Source: Salegentibacter tibetensis (GTDB lineage Bacteria; Bacteroidota; Bacteroidia; Flavobacteriales; Flavobacteriaceae). From it: a stretch of 64,000 bases of DNA. A program made the translations under genes and the position numbers. Shown here one piece after another: positions 45,087 to 56,143 of this stretch (position 1 is its first letter; every line of letters begins with the position of its first letter). The stretch spans positions 62,001 through 126,000 of the forward strand of contig NZ_JAIQZA010000003.1 of assembly GCF_020164485.1 (NCBI RefSeq). The letters are read 5' to 3'. The notes beneath the pieces were generated by a model. It worked only from the letters and a program-made list of their open reading frames with translations, searched no databases and was not told the DNA's origin.

Positions 45087-45719
45087 ATGATTACAGAAGA
45101 GACAAAGGCGCTGGTAGACGATGGGATTATGCTTCCGTTGATGGAAGAGTTTTACACCATTCAGGGAGAAGGATTTCATAAAGGAACGGCCGCTTATTTT
45201 ATTAGAATTGGAGGTTGCGATGTAGGGTGCCATTGGTGTGATGTGAAAGAAAGTTGGGATCCAACAATTCATCCACCCACTCATATTGGAGAAATTGTAG
45301 AAAAAGCGGTGGCGAGTAGTAAAACTATAGTGATCACGGGTGGAGAGCCCTTAACCTGGGATATGACCAGGCTTACCGGTGCACTAAAAGCAAAAGGCTG
45401 CGATATTCATATTGAAACCTCCGGAGCTTATAAACTTACCGGGCAATGGGACTGGATTTGTTTATCACCAAAAAAAATAAAACTGCCTAAGGAAGAAATT
45501 TACCCGCTGGCGCACGAGCTTAAAGTGATTATTTTCAATAAACATGATTTTAAGTTTGCTGAAGAACAGGCGGCGAAAGTTAGTGAAGACTGTATTTTAT
45601 ATTTGCAACCCGAATGGAGTAACAGGGATAAAATGATGCCGCTAATTGTAGATTTTGTAATGAAAAACCCTAAGTGGAAGGTTTCTTTACAAACCCATAA
45701 ATATCTCAATATTCCATAA
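45087..45719 (+). CDS. queE: 7-carboxy-7-deazaguanine synthase QueE
   Basis: A 210-residue radical SAM enzyme that contracts carboxytetrahydropterin to 7-carboxy-7-deazaguanine, a step toward queuosine. The iron-sulfur motif is C44-x3-C48-x2-C51 in GGCDVGCHWCD, preceded by EEFYTIQGEGFHKGTAAYF. The SAM-binding ITGGEPLTWD and the C-terminal QPEWSN...KWKVSLQTHKYLNIP are conserved. The last 24 bp are repeated after an inserted repeat element (45839-45862). folE in the same window feeds the same pathway. Confidence 0.95.
   Translation: MITEETKALVDDGIMLPLMEEFYTIQGEGFHKGTAAYFIRIGGCDVGCHWCDVKESWDPTIHPPTHIGEIVEKAVASSKTIVITGGEPLTWDMTRLTGALKAKGCDIHIETSGAYKLTGQWDWICLSPKKIKLPKEEIYPLAHELKVIIFNKHDFKFAEEQAAKVSEDCILYLQPEWSNRDKMMPLIVDFVMKNPKWKVSLQTHKYLNIP
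45696..45719 (+). repeat. 24-bp direct repeat, copy A (end of queE)
   Basis: The last 24 bases of queE, including the stop codon, are repeated exactly at 45839-45862. The two copies enclose 119 bp containing a dispersed repeat. Confidence 0.9.
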
Positions 45720-45745
45720 TAAGAAATTGACTCAAAAGTTGAGAC

Positions 45746-45807
45746 CGTCAAGCTGAACTGGTTTCAGCTTCCAACTTATTAGATCCTGAAATAAATTCAG
45801 GATGACG
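45746..45807 (+). repeat. Dispersed double-hairpin repeat, copy 4
   Basis: CGTCAAGCTGAACTGG continuing TTTCAGCTTCCAA, then TTAGATCCTGAAATAAAT continuing TCAGGATGACG, are the landmarks. It lies between the two 24-bp direct repeats, with a preceding small hairpin CTCAA/TTGAG (45731-45743). The element appears to have been inserted here. Confidence 0.85.
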
Positions 45808-45838
45808 ATTTATTTAATAATTTTTGCAGCAGCTACCT

Positions 45839-45862
45839 CATAAATATCTCAATATTCCATAA
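45839..45862 (+). repeat. 24-bp direct repeat, copy B
   Basis: An exact repeat of the queE 3' end, now non-coding, continuing directly into the terminator. This suggests the original queE end lay next to the terminator. Confidence 0.9.
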
Positions 45863-45897
45863 AAAACGGCTATTTACAATTAAACAGCCGTTTTTTT
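45861..45897. terminator. Terminator between queE and the DUF2911 gene
   Basis: AAAAAACGGCT pairs with AGCCGTTTTTT (11-bp stem) followed by extra T residues. A/T tracts on both sides make it bidirectional for the convergent genes. Confidence 0.85.
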
Positions 45898-45914
45898 ATA
45901 ATTTCAATTTAAAA

Positions 45915-46487
45915 CTATCCCGCGGGCGAGAATGGTAATTTTATATATTTGTCTGCCCAACCCATAAGTAGGTTTGCACCTGCTTCATCCTCTTTTTGTT
46001 CTATAGCCATTGAGAAATTTTCAATATCGTGGCTTGCATCTCTTACCGGAACTTTAATTCTTACATAGTCCTGTTTGTCGGTATACTCATAAGCGCCCCA
46101 GGTGTGAACTGACTTATTTAAAATAACAGTCCATTCTTTTTCCTCTGGTATTGTATAAATGGTGTAGGTGCCGGCATCTACAACTTCATTACCAATTTCC
46201 ATATCCTTGTATAAAGTTATTTCGGTAGCTTCGTTGGCCCCGGTTCTCCAAACTTCTCCATAAGGTACTAGTTTTCCGAAAATTTCCCGACCCCGTGTTT
46301 GAGGACGGCTGTAAATTACCCGCATAATAACCTCGTCTTTTTGGTCGCGGTGAATTATCATATCTAATGGACTTGTGTCTAACTTAGGAAAGTTAGGTCC
46401 GTTGGTTATTTCTGTTTCCTGGGCCAGTACATCCTGAAATCCAAGAAATCCTATTAAACATAGCGTAGTTAAAAGTAATCTTTTCAT
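45915..46487 (-). CDS. DUF2911 domain-containing secreted protein
   Basis: A 190-residue protein with a cleavable signal peptide (residues 1-22, ending VLAQE). The DUF2911 core covers about 30-170: VIYSRPQTRGREIFGKLVPYG, VWRTGANEATEITLYKD, VDAGTYTIYTIPEEKEWTVILNK. DUF2911 proteins are common in Bacteroidota envelopes; their function is unknown. Confidence 0.9.
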   Translation of the reverse strand: MKRLLLTTLCLIGFLGFQDVLAQETEITNGPNFPKLDTSPLDMIIHRDQKDEVIMRVIYSRPQTRGREIFGKLVPYGEVWRTGANEATEITLYKDMEIGNEVVDAGTYTIYTIPEEKEWTVILNKSVHTWGAYEYTDKQDYVRIKVPVRDASHDIENFSMAIEQKEDEAGANLLMGWADKYIKLPFSPAG

Positions 46488-46732
46488 TGTGTTTGATTTT
46501 AAGGTTAAAGATAGTTCACTGTTATTTCTTAAGGTGTTAAAGATTTATTTAGTTGCTGTTAAAATATTGAATTTTTACAGATGTAAAATTTGTAAGCTTT
46601 TCGGGGAGCTTTTGCTTACTTCTGAATTTTAATGTCCTGTAATTTGTTTTCATATTATACCAATATACTATTTTATGTTTATAAACTGTAATCTCTACTG
46701 CATATTTGTATGGAATTAATAAAGCAAATGTT

Positions 46733-48352
46733 ATGTGTGGAATTTTAGCAGTAATCGGAAAACGATTATCAGAAGAAAAGATCAGCGGGCTATCAAAAAG
46801 AATGTCGCACCGCGGTCCAGACGAAAGTGATGTACATGTAACCGAAGAAGGTTATGTATTGAGTCATGAAAGATTGTCTATTGTAGATCTTGAAACCGGA
46901 AAACAACCTATTCAGGGAACTTCAACTGCCTGGATGATTCACAACGGAGAGATCTATAACCACCAGGATTTGCGAAATAATGAATTAAAAAATCATTCTT
47001 TTAGAACCACCGGAGATTCAGAAGTAATTGTTCATTTATATGAAGAATACGGTGTAGATTTTCTTGATAAATTAGACGGGGTGTTTTCTTTTGTTGTAGT
47101 AGATGGTAAAGATTTTATCGCAGCAAGAGATCCAATTGGAGTAAAGCCACTTTATTATGGTACCGATGATGAAGGTTCTATCTGGTTTGCCAGTGAAATG
47201 AAAACTTTAGTAGATCAATGCAGCAGTTTTGCGGCTTTTCCTCCGGGACATTATTACACGCCACAAACCGGTTTTGTAGAATACTATACGCCAGAATGGT
47301 TTGATTATAAAAAAGCAACTCAAAAATTAGATCTTTCAAAAATAAGAGAAAGTCTAATTGAGGCAACTCGCAAAAGATTAATGGCAGATGTTCCTCTTGG
47401 GGTGTTATTAAGTGGAGGTTTAGATTCCTCTTTAACTTCTTCTATCGCTGCCAGATTAATGAAAGATAGCGGTCAAAAATTACATTCTTTCTCTATAGGT
47501 TTAGATGAAACCGCACCAGATTTAATAGCGGCCAGAAAAGTGGCAAAATTCCTTGGAACCGAGCATTCTGAATTTCATTTTACCGTGGAAGAAGGAATTG
47601 ATATTCTGAAAAAACTGGTATGGCATTTAGAAACTTACGATGTAACTTCTATAAGGGCGAGTACTCCAATGTATTTCCTTTCTAAAGGAATAAAAGAAAA
47701 AGGCGTAAAAGTAGTCTTGAGTGGGGAAGGGGCTGATGAGATCTTTGGAGGTTACCTTTACTTTAAAAACGCACCTACTGCCGATGATTTTCAGAAAGAA
47801 ACCATTAGGAGGGTACAACGACTGGCAACTGCCGATTGCCTGAGAGCAGATAAATCTACAATGGCTCACGGACTTGAAGCCAGGGTGCCATTTTTAGATA
47901 AGGCATTCTTAAAAACAGCAATGGAGACTGAAGCTGTTTATAAGTTGCCAAAAACTTATGGTGGAGTAGAAAAATATATTCTTAGAAAAGCTTTTGATAC
48001 TCCAGAGCAACCATTTTTGCCAGATGAGGTTTTATGGAGACAAAAAGAACAATTTAGCGATGGTGTTGGTTACAGCTGGATAGACGAGCTTATTGCGCAC
48101 GCTTCAGCCAGGGTTACCGATGAGCAAATGGCAACGGCATCAGAGAAGTATCCTTACAACACTCCGGCCACCAAGGAAGCTTATTTCTATAGAGAAATAT
48201 TCCACAGTCATTTCCCGCAGGAAAACGCTGCAAAAACAGTAAAAAGATGGATCCCGAAATGGCAGGAAGATCTTGATCCAAGTGGACGTGCGAATACTTC
48301 TCACGTAGCAACAAACGCCAAGAAAGAACTTGAAGAATTAGCAGGCGTTTAG
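46733..48352 (+). CDS. asnB: Glutamine-hydrolysing asparagine synthetase B
   Basis: This cytoplasmic enzyme makes asparagine from aspartate, ATP and glutamine. The start is the ATG giving MCGILAVIG, because Cys2 must become the N-terminal nucleophile; a nine-codon upstream TTG extension (46706) would bury it. The N-terminal class II amidotransferase domain (1-~190; LSIVDLETGKQPI) is followed by the ATP-pyrophosphatase domain with LSGGLDSSL and VLSGEGADEIFGGYLYF. At 539 residues the length fits the short AsnB (about 550). A strong terminator follows. Confidence 0.96.
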   Translation: MCGILAVIGKRLSEEKISGLSKRMSHRGPDESDVHVTEEGYVLSHERLSIVDLETGKQPIQGTSTAWMIHNGEIYNHQDLRNNELKNHSFRTTGDSEVIVHLYEEYGVDFLDKLDGVFSFVVVDGKDFIAARDPIGVKPLYYGTDDEGSIWFASEMKTLVDQCSSFAAFPPGHYYTPQTGFVEYYTPEWFDYKKATQKLDLSKIRESLIEATRKRLMADVPLGVLLSGGLDSSLTSSIAARLMKDSGQKLHSFSIGLDETAPDLIAARKVAKFLGTEHSEFHFTVEEGIDILKKLVWHLETYDVTSIRASTPMYFLSKGIKEKGVKVVLSGEGADEIFGGYLYFKNAPTADDFQKETIRRVQRLATADCLRADKSTMAHGLEARVPFLDKAFLKTAMETEAVYKLPKTYGGVEKYILRKAFDTPEQPFLPDEVLWRQKEQFSDGVGYSWIDELIAHASARVTDEQMATASEKYPYNTPATKEAYFYREIFHSHFPQENAAKTVKRWIPKWQEDLDPSGRANTSHVATNAKKELEELAGV

Positions 48353-48377
48353 GTTAAACAATCGTGTGGTTTGTTAT

Positions 48378-48422
48378 GTCCGTAATACAGCATTTAATTC
48401 GCTGTATTGCGGACTTTTTTTT
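48378..48422 (+). terminator. asnB terminator
   Basis: A 14-bp stem (GTCCGTAATACAGC at 48378-48391, GCTGTATTGCGGAC at 48401-48414, one G-T wobble) followed by eight T residues. A textbook intrinsic terminator. Confidence 0.92.
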
Positions 48423-48488
48423 GCACAAATTGTTAATAACTTAAAGCTAGTGAAGACCTTGCAAGCTTATTAAAAATATGCGTTTTGT

Positions 48489-48496
48489 TATATTTG
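48489..48496 (+). promoter_or_regulatory. -7 promoter box of gyrB
   Basis: TATATTTG fits TAnnTTTG exactly and lies 39 bp before the gyrB ATG. No convincing -33 element is seen at the standard spacing. Confidence 0.55.
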
Positions 48497-48523
48497 TTCG
48501 TTATTCAAAATAGACGAATTTAA

Positions 48524-50476
<1,953 letters not shown>

Positions 50477-50501
50477 CTAATAGGAGTGCAAAAGTCAAAA
50501 T

Positions 50502-50634
50502 AGGCTGTTTGAAAAGTGTAATTTTGTCAAGCTGAACTTGTTTCAGCTTCTAACATGTTTTGATTATCAACATCTTAGATTCTGAAATAAATTCAGAATG
50601 ACGATTTAAAAAACTTTTCATACAGCCTTTTTTT
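50502..50634 (+). terminator. Large gyrB terminator with repeat in its loop
   Basis: A 15-bp stem with one mismatch (AGGCTGTTTGAAAAG at 50502-50516, CTTTTCATACAGCCT at 50614-50628) ends in seven T residues. The 97-base loop contains dispersed repeat copy 5. The arm AGGCTGTTTGAAAA recurs at 63824-63836 in front of the last repeat copy. Confidence 0.65.
50525..50603 (+). repeat. Dispersed double-hairpin repeat, copy 5
   Basis: TGTCAAGCTGAACTTG continuing TTTCAGCTTCTAACATG, then TTAGATTCTGAAATAAAT continuing TCAGAATGACG. It is a complete copy, in the same orientation as copies 2 and 4, lying 3' of the gyrB gene. Confidence 0.85.
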
Positions 50635-50707
50635 ATGCTCTTTATTAGCATTATAATTGGAATACTTTTTTTGCTATTTTTACCCACTAACTTAACACCT
50701 ACTTATT

Positions 50708-51730
50708 TTGAAATTTCAAACCAAATACCTCATTCTATTTTTTTTATTTTCAGTTTATTCCTATTCTCAGGAAGATGATGTTACAAAATTCGCAAATGAA
50801 ATGCTTTATATTGCAGATGAATTTGCTGGTCCTGCAGCCGAAGGAGCCGCTTATCAGGCTGGTGCCGGTTGGTTTACTTCTGCTACTGCATTAAAGCCAT
50901 GGCAGGTAGAAATTTCTTTTCAGGGTAACGCATTATTTGTGCCTTCTAATAGACGGTCGTTTACGATCTCAAATGGTGATCTCGGGGGTGTACACGAAAG
51001 TGGTGGACGAATATTGAGTATTGAGGGAGATGGAAGCAACGCCGTTGTGCCCACTGCATTTGGTGGAGAGACTGAAACCTACTTCGTTGGAGATATTAAT
51101 TATGCAGGAAATAATGTGCCGATTAGATTTCAGGCAATAGAAGGAATTAATAAAAGTGTTCTTGCGTATCCTTTTATTCAGGCGAATGTTGGTTTGCCTC
51201 ACGAAACAGAATTTTCCGCCAGAATATTGCCGCAATTAACTGTAGATGGTGTAGCTTTTACTAATTATGGTGCTGCTATAAAACATAATTTTTCACAATA
51301 CTTTAGATTTAATCAGGAGGATGATTTTCAGGCAGCTGCAATAATTGCATTTAACAAATTTGATGTAGAGTATGAATTTATTGATCCGGTAAACCTGTCT
51401 TCCTCAGGAAGTTCTTTTGGAAACTTAACCCTTGTAAATGTAAATTCCAATCTTTGGATGGCTTCGGTTCTGGGTTCTAAAAAATATGGCGATAGTTTTG
51501 AGGTTTTTGGAGCGCTGGGAGTAACCAACTCAAACTTCAACTATGCAATGGGTGGTTCAGGTATTGCTTTGGGGCCAATTAATGCAGCGCTACGTGGTCT
51601 GGATCAAAGTCAGGCTCAAATTAAAGCTGATTTAGGCTTTAATATTTATTTCGACCGTTTTAAGATAAGTACTATGGCGACTGCAGGTAAATTTTTTCAC
51701 CTGAATGCCGGCTTGCATTTTAAAATATAA
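50708..51730 (+). CDS. DUF6588 family secreted/outer-membrane protein
   Basis: A 340-residue protein with a TTG start and a signal peptide (residues 1-20, ending YSYSQ). The beginning of the mature part, FAGPAAEGAAYQAGAGWFTSATALKPW, and the alternating beta strands up to the end AGKFFHLNAGLHFKI match DUF6588 proteins as I recall them. The amphipathic strands and terminal aromatic/hydrophobic residues suggest an outer-membrane barrel. Function unknown. Confidence 0.8.
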   Translation: MKFQTKYLILFFLFSVYSYSQEDDVTKFANEMLYIADEFAGPAAEGAAYQAGAGWFTSATALKPWQVEISFQGNALFVPSNRRSFTISNGDLGGVHESGGRILSIEGDGSNAVVPTAFGGETETYFVGDINYAGNNVPIRFQAIEGINKSVLAYPFIQANVGLPHETEFSARILPQLTVDGVAFTNYGAAIKHNFSQYFRFNQEDDFQAAAIIAFNKFDVEYEFIDPVNLSSSGSSFGNLTLVNVNSNLWMASVLGSKKYGDSFEVFGALGVTNSNFNYAMGGSGIALGPINAALRGLDQSQAQIKADLGFNIYFDRFKISTMATAGKFFHLNAGLHFKI

Positions 51731-51821
51731 AACCTGTAGTTTTAACCATATCTTATAGTAATACTATATCAATATTTGTATTTTTGGGATCAAATATTAA
51801 TCGATTTAAATAAAATATAAG

Positions 51822-52748
51822 ATGAAAGTTACTATAGTAGGAGCAGGTGCCGTAGGTGCCAGTTGTGCAGAATATGTTGCTATTAAAGATTTTGCTTCAG
51901 AAGTTGTGCTGCTCGATATTAAAGAGGGTGTAGCCGAAGGTAAAGCAATGGATTTAATGCAAACCGCAACGCTAAATAAATTCGACACTAAAATTACAGG
52001 AACAACAAGCGATTATTCTAAGACCGCAGGTAGTGATATTGCGGTAATTACCAGCGGTATTCCGCGTAAACCAGGGATGACCCGTGAGGAATTAATTGGA
52101 ATAAACGCCGGGATTGTAAAAGAAGTTTCTGCAAACCTTATTAAGCATTCTCCAAACGTAACCTTAATCGTGGTAAGTAATCCTATGGATACAATGACTT
52201 ACCTTGTGCATAAAACAACCAAACTTCCAAAGAATAAGATTATTGGTATGGGTGGAGCTTTAGATAGCGCACGTTTTAAATTTAGATTGAGTGAAGCTTT
52301 AGAATGCCCACCATCAGATGTTGATGGGATGGTAATTGGAGGCCATAGTGATACTGGTATGGTACCGCTAACAAGATTGGCTACAAGAAACTCAGTTCCG
52401 GTTTCAGCATTTTTGTCTGAAGATCGCTTAAACCAGGTTTCAGAAGATACTAAAGTTGGTGGAGCAACCCTTACCAAATTATTAGGAACCAGTGCCTGGT
52501 ATGCGCCGGGAGCTGCTGTTTCGGCTTTAGTTCAGGCAATTGCTTGTGACCAGAAAAAGATGTTCCCTTGTTCAGCAATGCTGGAAGGTGAATACGGTTT
52601 AAATGATATTTGTATTGGAGTACCTGCAATTCTAGGAAAAGACGGACTTGAAAAGATCGTTGAAATAGACCTTAATGATGCAGAATCTAATAAAATTAAG
52701 GAAAGTGCTGAAGGTGTAAAAAAAACCAATGCACTTTTAGAACTCTAA
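51822..52748 (+). CDS. mdh: Malate dehydrogenase
   Basis: This 308-residue NAD-dependent enzyme of the TCA cycle belongs to the LDH-like MDH group. The dinucleotide motif GAGAVG is at 7-12; GIPRKPGMTREELIG holds the mobile loop Arg residues; VSNPMDTMTYL and the active-site His in VIGGHSDTGMVPL (about 175-186) follow. TATTTTTG at 51779-51786 may be its -7 box. A hairpin terminator follows. Confidence 0.96.
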   Translation: MKVTIVGAGAVGASCAEYVAIKDFASEVVLLDIKEGVAEGKAMDLMQTATLNKFDTKITGTTSDYSKTAGSDIAVITSGIPRKPGMTREELIGINAGIVKEVSANLIKHSPNVTLIVVSNPMDTMTYLVHKTTKLPKNKIIGMGGALDSARFKFRLSEALECPPSDVDGMVIGGHSDTGMVPLTRLATRNSVPVSAFLSEDRLNQVSEDTKVGGATLTKLLGTSAWYAPGAAVSALVQAIACDQKKMFPCSAMLEGEYGLNDICIGVPAILGKDGLEKIVEIDLNDAESNKIKESAEGVKKTNALLEL

Positions 52749-52776
52749 GAAGGTTTAAACCTTGAAAATACAGCAT

Positions 52777-52804
52777 AAAAGGCCGCAAATTATGCGGTCT
52801 TTTT
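52777..52804 (+). terminator. mdh terminator
   Basis: AAAAGGCCGCA pairs with TGCGGTCTTTT (11-bp stem with one wobble) around a 5-base loop, followed by further T residues. Confidence 0.85.
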
Positions 52805-52839
52805 TATGTTTAAAAGTTAAATTATTCAAAAAAAAATTG

Positions 52840-52870
52840 TTGGGATTTCATTTTTGAAACCCTATATTTG
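52840..52870 (+). promoter_or_regulatory. secDF promoter
   Basis: TTG (52840-52842), a 20-bp spacer, then TATATTTG (52863-52870) matches the Bacteroidota promoter with good spacing. It lies 43 bp before the secDF start. Confidence 0.65.
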
Positions 52871-52913
52871 TCCGTTTTTAAAATCGACCTAATTAATTAT
52901 AACTTAAGGAATA

Positions 52914-55900
52914 ATGCAGAACAAAGGACTGATTAAGGTTTTTGCAATTTTATTTGGACTGGTATGTATATATCAGTTGTCTTTTACTTTTATTACAAAT
53001 AGTGTAGAACGTGAAGCTGAAGATTTTGCCAGGCAACGAATTAGCGAAAATGTAGAGAACTATTCAGCATTAAGAGATGTTGAAGAGCAGAGGTATCTTG
53101 ATTCGGTAGCGAATAACGAGATTATTGCCGGGATTACTTATAGTGATGCCAAAGACAAAGAACTAAATAAAGGGCTTGACCTTAAGGGAGGTATTAACGT
53201 AATTCTTCAGATTTCGGTTAAAGATATTCTTTCTGGTTTAGCGAATAATACCAATGATCCTGCTTTTAATAAGGCGTTAGCTGAAGCTGATGAAGCTGCG
53301 AAAGATAGCCAGGATGATTATATAGACCTTTTCTTTGGGGCTTTCAATGATATTCCTGATGCAAGACTTGCTTCGCCAGATGTCTTTGCGAACAAGACCC
53401 TAAGTGATGAGATTAATTTTGATATGTCTAATTCCGAGGTTGAATCGGTGATTAGAAGAAAGGTTGATGAGTCTATTACTTCAGCTTTTGAAGTATTGAG
53501 AAAGCGTATTGATAAGTTTGGGGTGACCCAACCAAATATTCAACGTTTAGGAAATTCCGGAAGAATCCTTGTAGAATTACCTGGCGCAAAAGATATTAAT
53601 CGTGTAAAAGGATTATTGCAAAGTACAGCGCAACTTGAGTTCTGGCACGTTTATAAAAATACCGAATTAGGTAACTTTTTAGCTCAGGCTAATAATGTGC
53701 TTAAAGACGTAGTAGGTAAAGAGGCTAAAGAAGCAGCAACTCAAACTGATACTACGGCTACTGAAACCGCTAGCGATATAGATGATCTACTTGCAGAAAG
53801 TGAAGATTCTACTGAAGTAAGTACAGGAAACAATCCTTTATTTGAATTAATAGAAAGTCCAGGATTCCAGGGAGGTCCTGTTCTTGCTTATTTCTCTGTA
53901 CAGGATACAGCAAAAGTGAATAATTATCTGGAAATGTCTCAGGTAAGATCTTTGCTTCCTGCAGAGCAGCGTTACGCTAAATTTGCCTGGGGTATTCCGG
54001 AAGATGAAGAAGGAGTTATTGGTCTTTATGCATTAAGAGGAAATCGTAATATGGAGCCACCACTTAGTGGCGATGTAATTACAGATGCACAGCAAACTTA
54101 TGATCAAATGGGACGTGTTGCTGTTTCTATGCAAATGGACGGAAGAGGAGCCAAGGCATGGGAAGAAATGACAGGTCTTGCTTCAACGCAACAGAGCAAC
54201 ATAGCAATCGTTTTAGATAACACTGTATATTCCGCTCCCGGAGTTTCTACCGGACCTATTTCAGGTGGAAGAAGTGAAATTACAGGAGATTTTAATATTA
54301 CTCAAGGCCAGGATTTGGCTAATGTTCTTAGGGCAGGTAAACTTCCTGCTTCCGCAGATATTATTCAAAGTGAAATTGTAGGACCAAGTTTAGGTCAGGA
54401 GGCTATAGACAGCGGGATCTGGTCATTTGGGATCGCTCTTATTTTCGTATTGATATGGATGATCTTTTACTACGGTAAGGCCGGTCTTTTTGCCGATGTT
54501 GCTCTTGCAGTAAACATTCTATTTATCTTCGGAATCCTTGCCGGTTTAGGTGCCGTGTTAACTTTACCTGGTATTGCCGGTATCGTATTAACAATTGGTA
54601 TCTCGGTAGATGCAAACGTACTTATCTTTGAGAGAATACGTGAAGAGCTTGCTAAAGGAAAAGTGCAGAAAGATGCAATTAAAGATGGTTTTAATAATGC
54701 GCTTTCTTCAATTCTGGATGCAAACATTACTACCGGTTTAACTGGTTTTATATTATTGATATTAGGTACAGGTCCTATTAAAGGCTTTGCTACTACCTTA
54801 TTAATAGGTATTGCAACTTCTTTATTTACTGCAATTTTTATCACCAGGTTGTTTATAGATGGTTATGGTAAAAACGGAAAATCACTTGAATTCGCTACAG
54901 GCGCAACCAAGAATCTTTTCAGAAATGTAAAAATAGATTGGCTTGGAAAGCGTAAAGTAGCTTATGTGATCTCTGGGATTTTAATTATTCTTAGTGTTGG
55001 TTCATTATTGGTACAGGGACTTAACCAGGGGGTTGATTTTGTTGGAGGTAGAACGTATACAGTACGTTTTGACAAGGATGTAAACCCAACCGATGTTGAG
55101 CAGGATCTTATCGCTGAATTTGGAAGTGCTGAAGCAAAAACTTTTGGCCCAAACAATCAGCTTAAAATAACTACTAAATATAAAGTAGACGAAGAAAGCA
55201 CAGAGGTAGATGACGAGATTCAGGAATCTATGTTTGATGCTTTACAATCTTATTTACCGGCAGGTCTTACTTATGATGAATTTGCAACTGGTGGTGCCCG
55301 CCAGGATATTGGTATTATGCAGTCTATGAAAGTAGGTCCAACCATTGCCGATGATATTAAAAACGATTCCTTCTGGGCGATCTTAGGATCTCTCGTGGTA
55401 ATCTTCCTTTACATCTTATTGCGATTTAGAAAATGGCAGTTTAGTATTGGTGCTGTTGCCGCAGTAGCTCACGATGTTATTATAGTATTAGGTATTTTCT
55501 CCTTACTTTATAAAGTGATGCCATTTAGTATGGAAATTAACCAGGCTTTTATCGCTGCAATCCTTACAGTAATTGGTTACTCATTGAACGATACAGTGGT
55601 AGTGTTCGATAGGATTAGGGAGTTTGTGAACGAGCACACCAGCTGGCCGTTAAGCAGAACTGTAAATAGCGCTTTAGATAGTACTATAAGCCGTACGCTT
55701 AACACCTCGCTTACCACCTTAATAGTGTTGCTTGCTATCTTCATCTTTGGAGGTGAAGGCATTAGAGGCTTTATGTTTGCCTTAATAATTGGTGTGATTG
55801 TAGGTACTTATTCCTCTTTATTTATCGCGACTCCTGTTATGTTTGACAGTGTAACCGATAAATCCAAGATTGAAAAGAAAAAGAAAATTGAAGAAGATTC

Positions 55901-55922
55901 AACTGAAGCAACTACCGCTTAA
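52914..55922 (+). CDS. secDF: Fused protein translocase subunit SecDF
   Basis: A 1002-residue fusion of SecD and SecF that uses the proton gradient to assist Sec export. SecD occupies about 1-640: a first span (7-25), the P1 periplasmic part (LNKGLDLKGGINVILQI, then VESVIRRKVDESITSAFEVLRKRIDKFGV in part as landmarks), and five spans (GLGAVLTLPGIAGIVLTIG, DANVLIFERIREE). SecF starts near 665 with VDFVGGRTYTVRF and ends with spans containing YSLNDTVVVFDRIREF. The fusion is normal for this phylum. A strong bidirectional terminator follows. Confidence 0.97.
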   Translation: MQNKGLIKVFAILFGLVCIYQLSFTFITNSVEREAEDFARQRISENVENYSALRDVEEQRYLDSVANNEIIAGITYSDAKDKELNKGLDLKGGINVILQISVKDILSGLANNTNDPAFNKALAEADEAAKDSQDDYIDLFFGAFNDIPDARLASPDVFANKTLSDEINFDMSNSEVESVIRRKVDESITSAFEVLRKRIDKFGVTQPNIQRLGNSGRILVELPGAKDINRVKGLLQSTAQLEFWHVYKNTELGNFLAQANNVLKDVVGKEAKEAATQTDTTATETASDIDDLLAESEDSTEVSTGNNPLFELIESPGFQGGPVLAYFSVQDTAKVNNYLEMSQVRSLLPAEQRYAKFAWGIPEDEEGVIGLYALRGNRNMEPPLSGDVITDAQQTYDQMGRVAVSMQMDGRGAKAWEEMTGLASTQQSNIAIVLDNTVYSAPGVSTGPISGGRSEITGDFNITQGQDLANVLRAGKLPASADIIQSEIVGPSLGQEAIDSGIWSFGIALIFVLIWMIFYYGKAGLFADVALAVNILFIFGILAGLGAVLTLPGIAGIVLTIGISVDANVLIFERIREELAKGKVQKDAIKDGFNNALSSILDANITTGLTGFILLILGTGPIKGFATTLLIGIATSLFTAIFITRLFIDGYGKNGKSLEFATGATKNLFRNVKIDWLGKRKVAYVISGILIILSVGSLLVQGLNQGVDFVGGRTYTVRFDKDVNPTDVEQDLIAEFGSAEAKTFGPNNQLKITTKYKVDEESTEVDDEIQESMFDALQSYLPAGLTYDEFATGGARQDIGIMQSMKVGPTIADDIKNDSFWAILGSLVVIFLYILLRFRKWQFSIGAVAAVAHDVIIVLGIFSLLYKVMPFSMEINQAFIAAILTVIGYSLNDTVVVFDRIREFVNEHTSWPLSRTVNSALDSTISRTLNTSLTTLIVLLAIFIFGGEGIRGFMFALIIGVIVGTYSSLFIATPVMFDSVTDKSKIEKKKKIEEDSTEATTA

Positions 55923-55945
55923 GTTTTCTTCGGAAAGATATAAGT

Positions 55946-55975
55946 AAAAAGCGCTCCAATTTGGAGCGCTTTTTT
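55946..55975. terminator. secDF terminator
   Basis: A near-perfect palindrome, AAAAAGCGCTCC/GGAGCGCTTTTT, with a 6-base-scale AT loop and extra T residues after it. It marks the boundary between core genes and the accessory module that follows. Confidence 0.92.
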
Positions 55976-56131
55976 TATGCGCTGTTTTAGTTTAAATTAG
56001 GTTTATAGCTCGTAAACCCTAGTATGTTCAATTTTGGAAACTTCATTTCAGACTGCTCGATTTTAGGTTAAAATTGTATTTGATTGGATGTTATGAGTTG
56101 TATTCAATGCATCCAAGAACGTAAAAATATC

Positions 56132-56139
56132 TATCTTTG
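56132..56139 (+). promoter_or_regulatory. -7 promoter box of the ImmA/DUF4411 module
   Basis: TATCTTTG is an exact TAnnTTTG match ending 4 bp before the GTG start at 56144. The predicted transcript would be leaderless. Confidence 0.55.
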
Positions 56140-56143
56140 ATTA

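Noticed and set aside
52914-55922. SecDF fusion as unusual
   Set aside because: Fused SecDF of about 1000 residues is normal in Bacteroidota.
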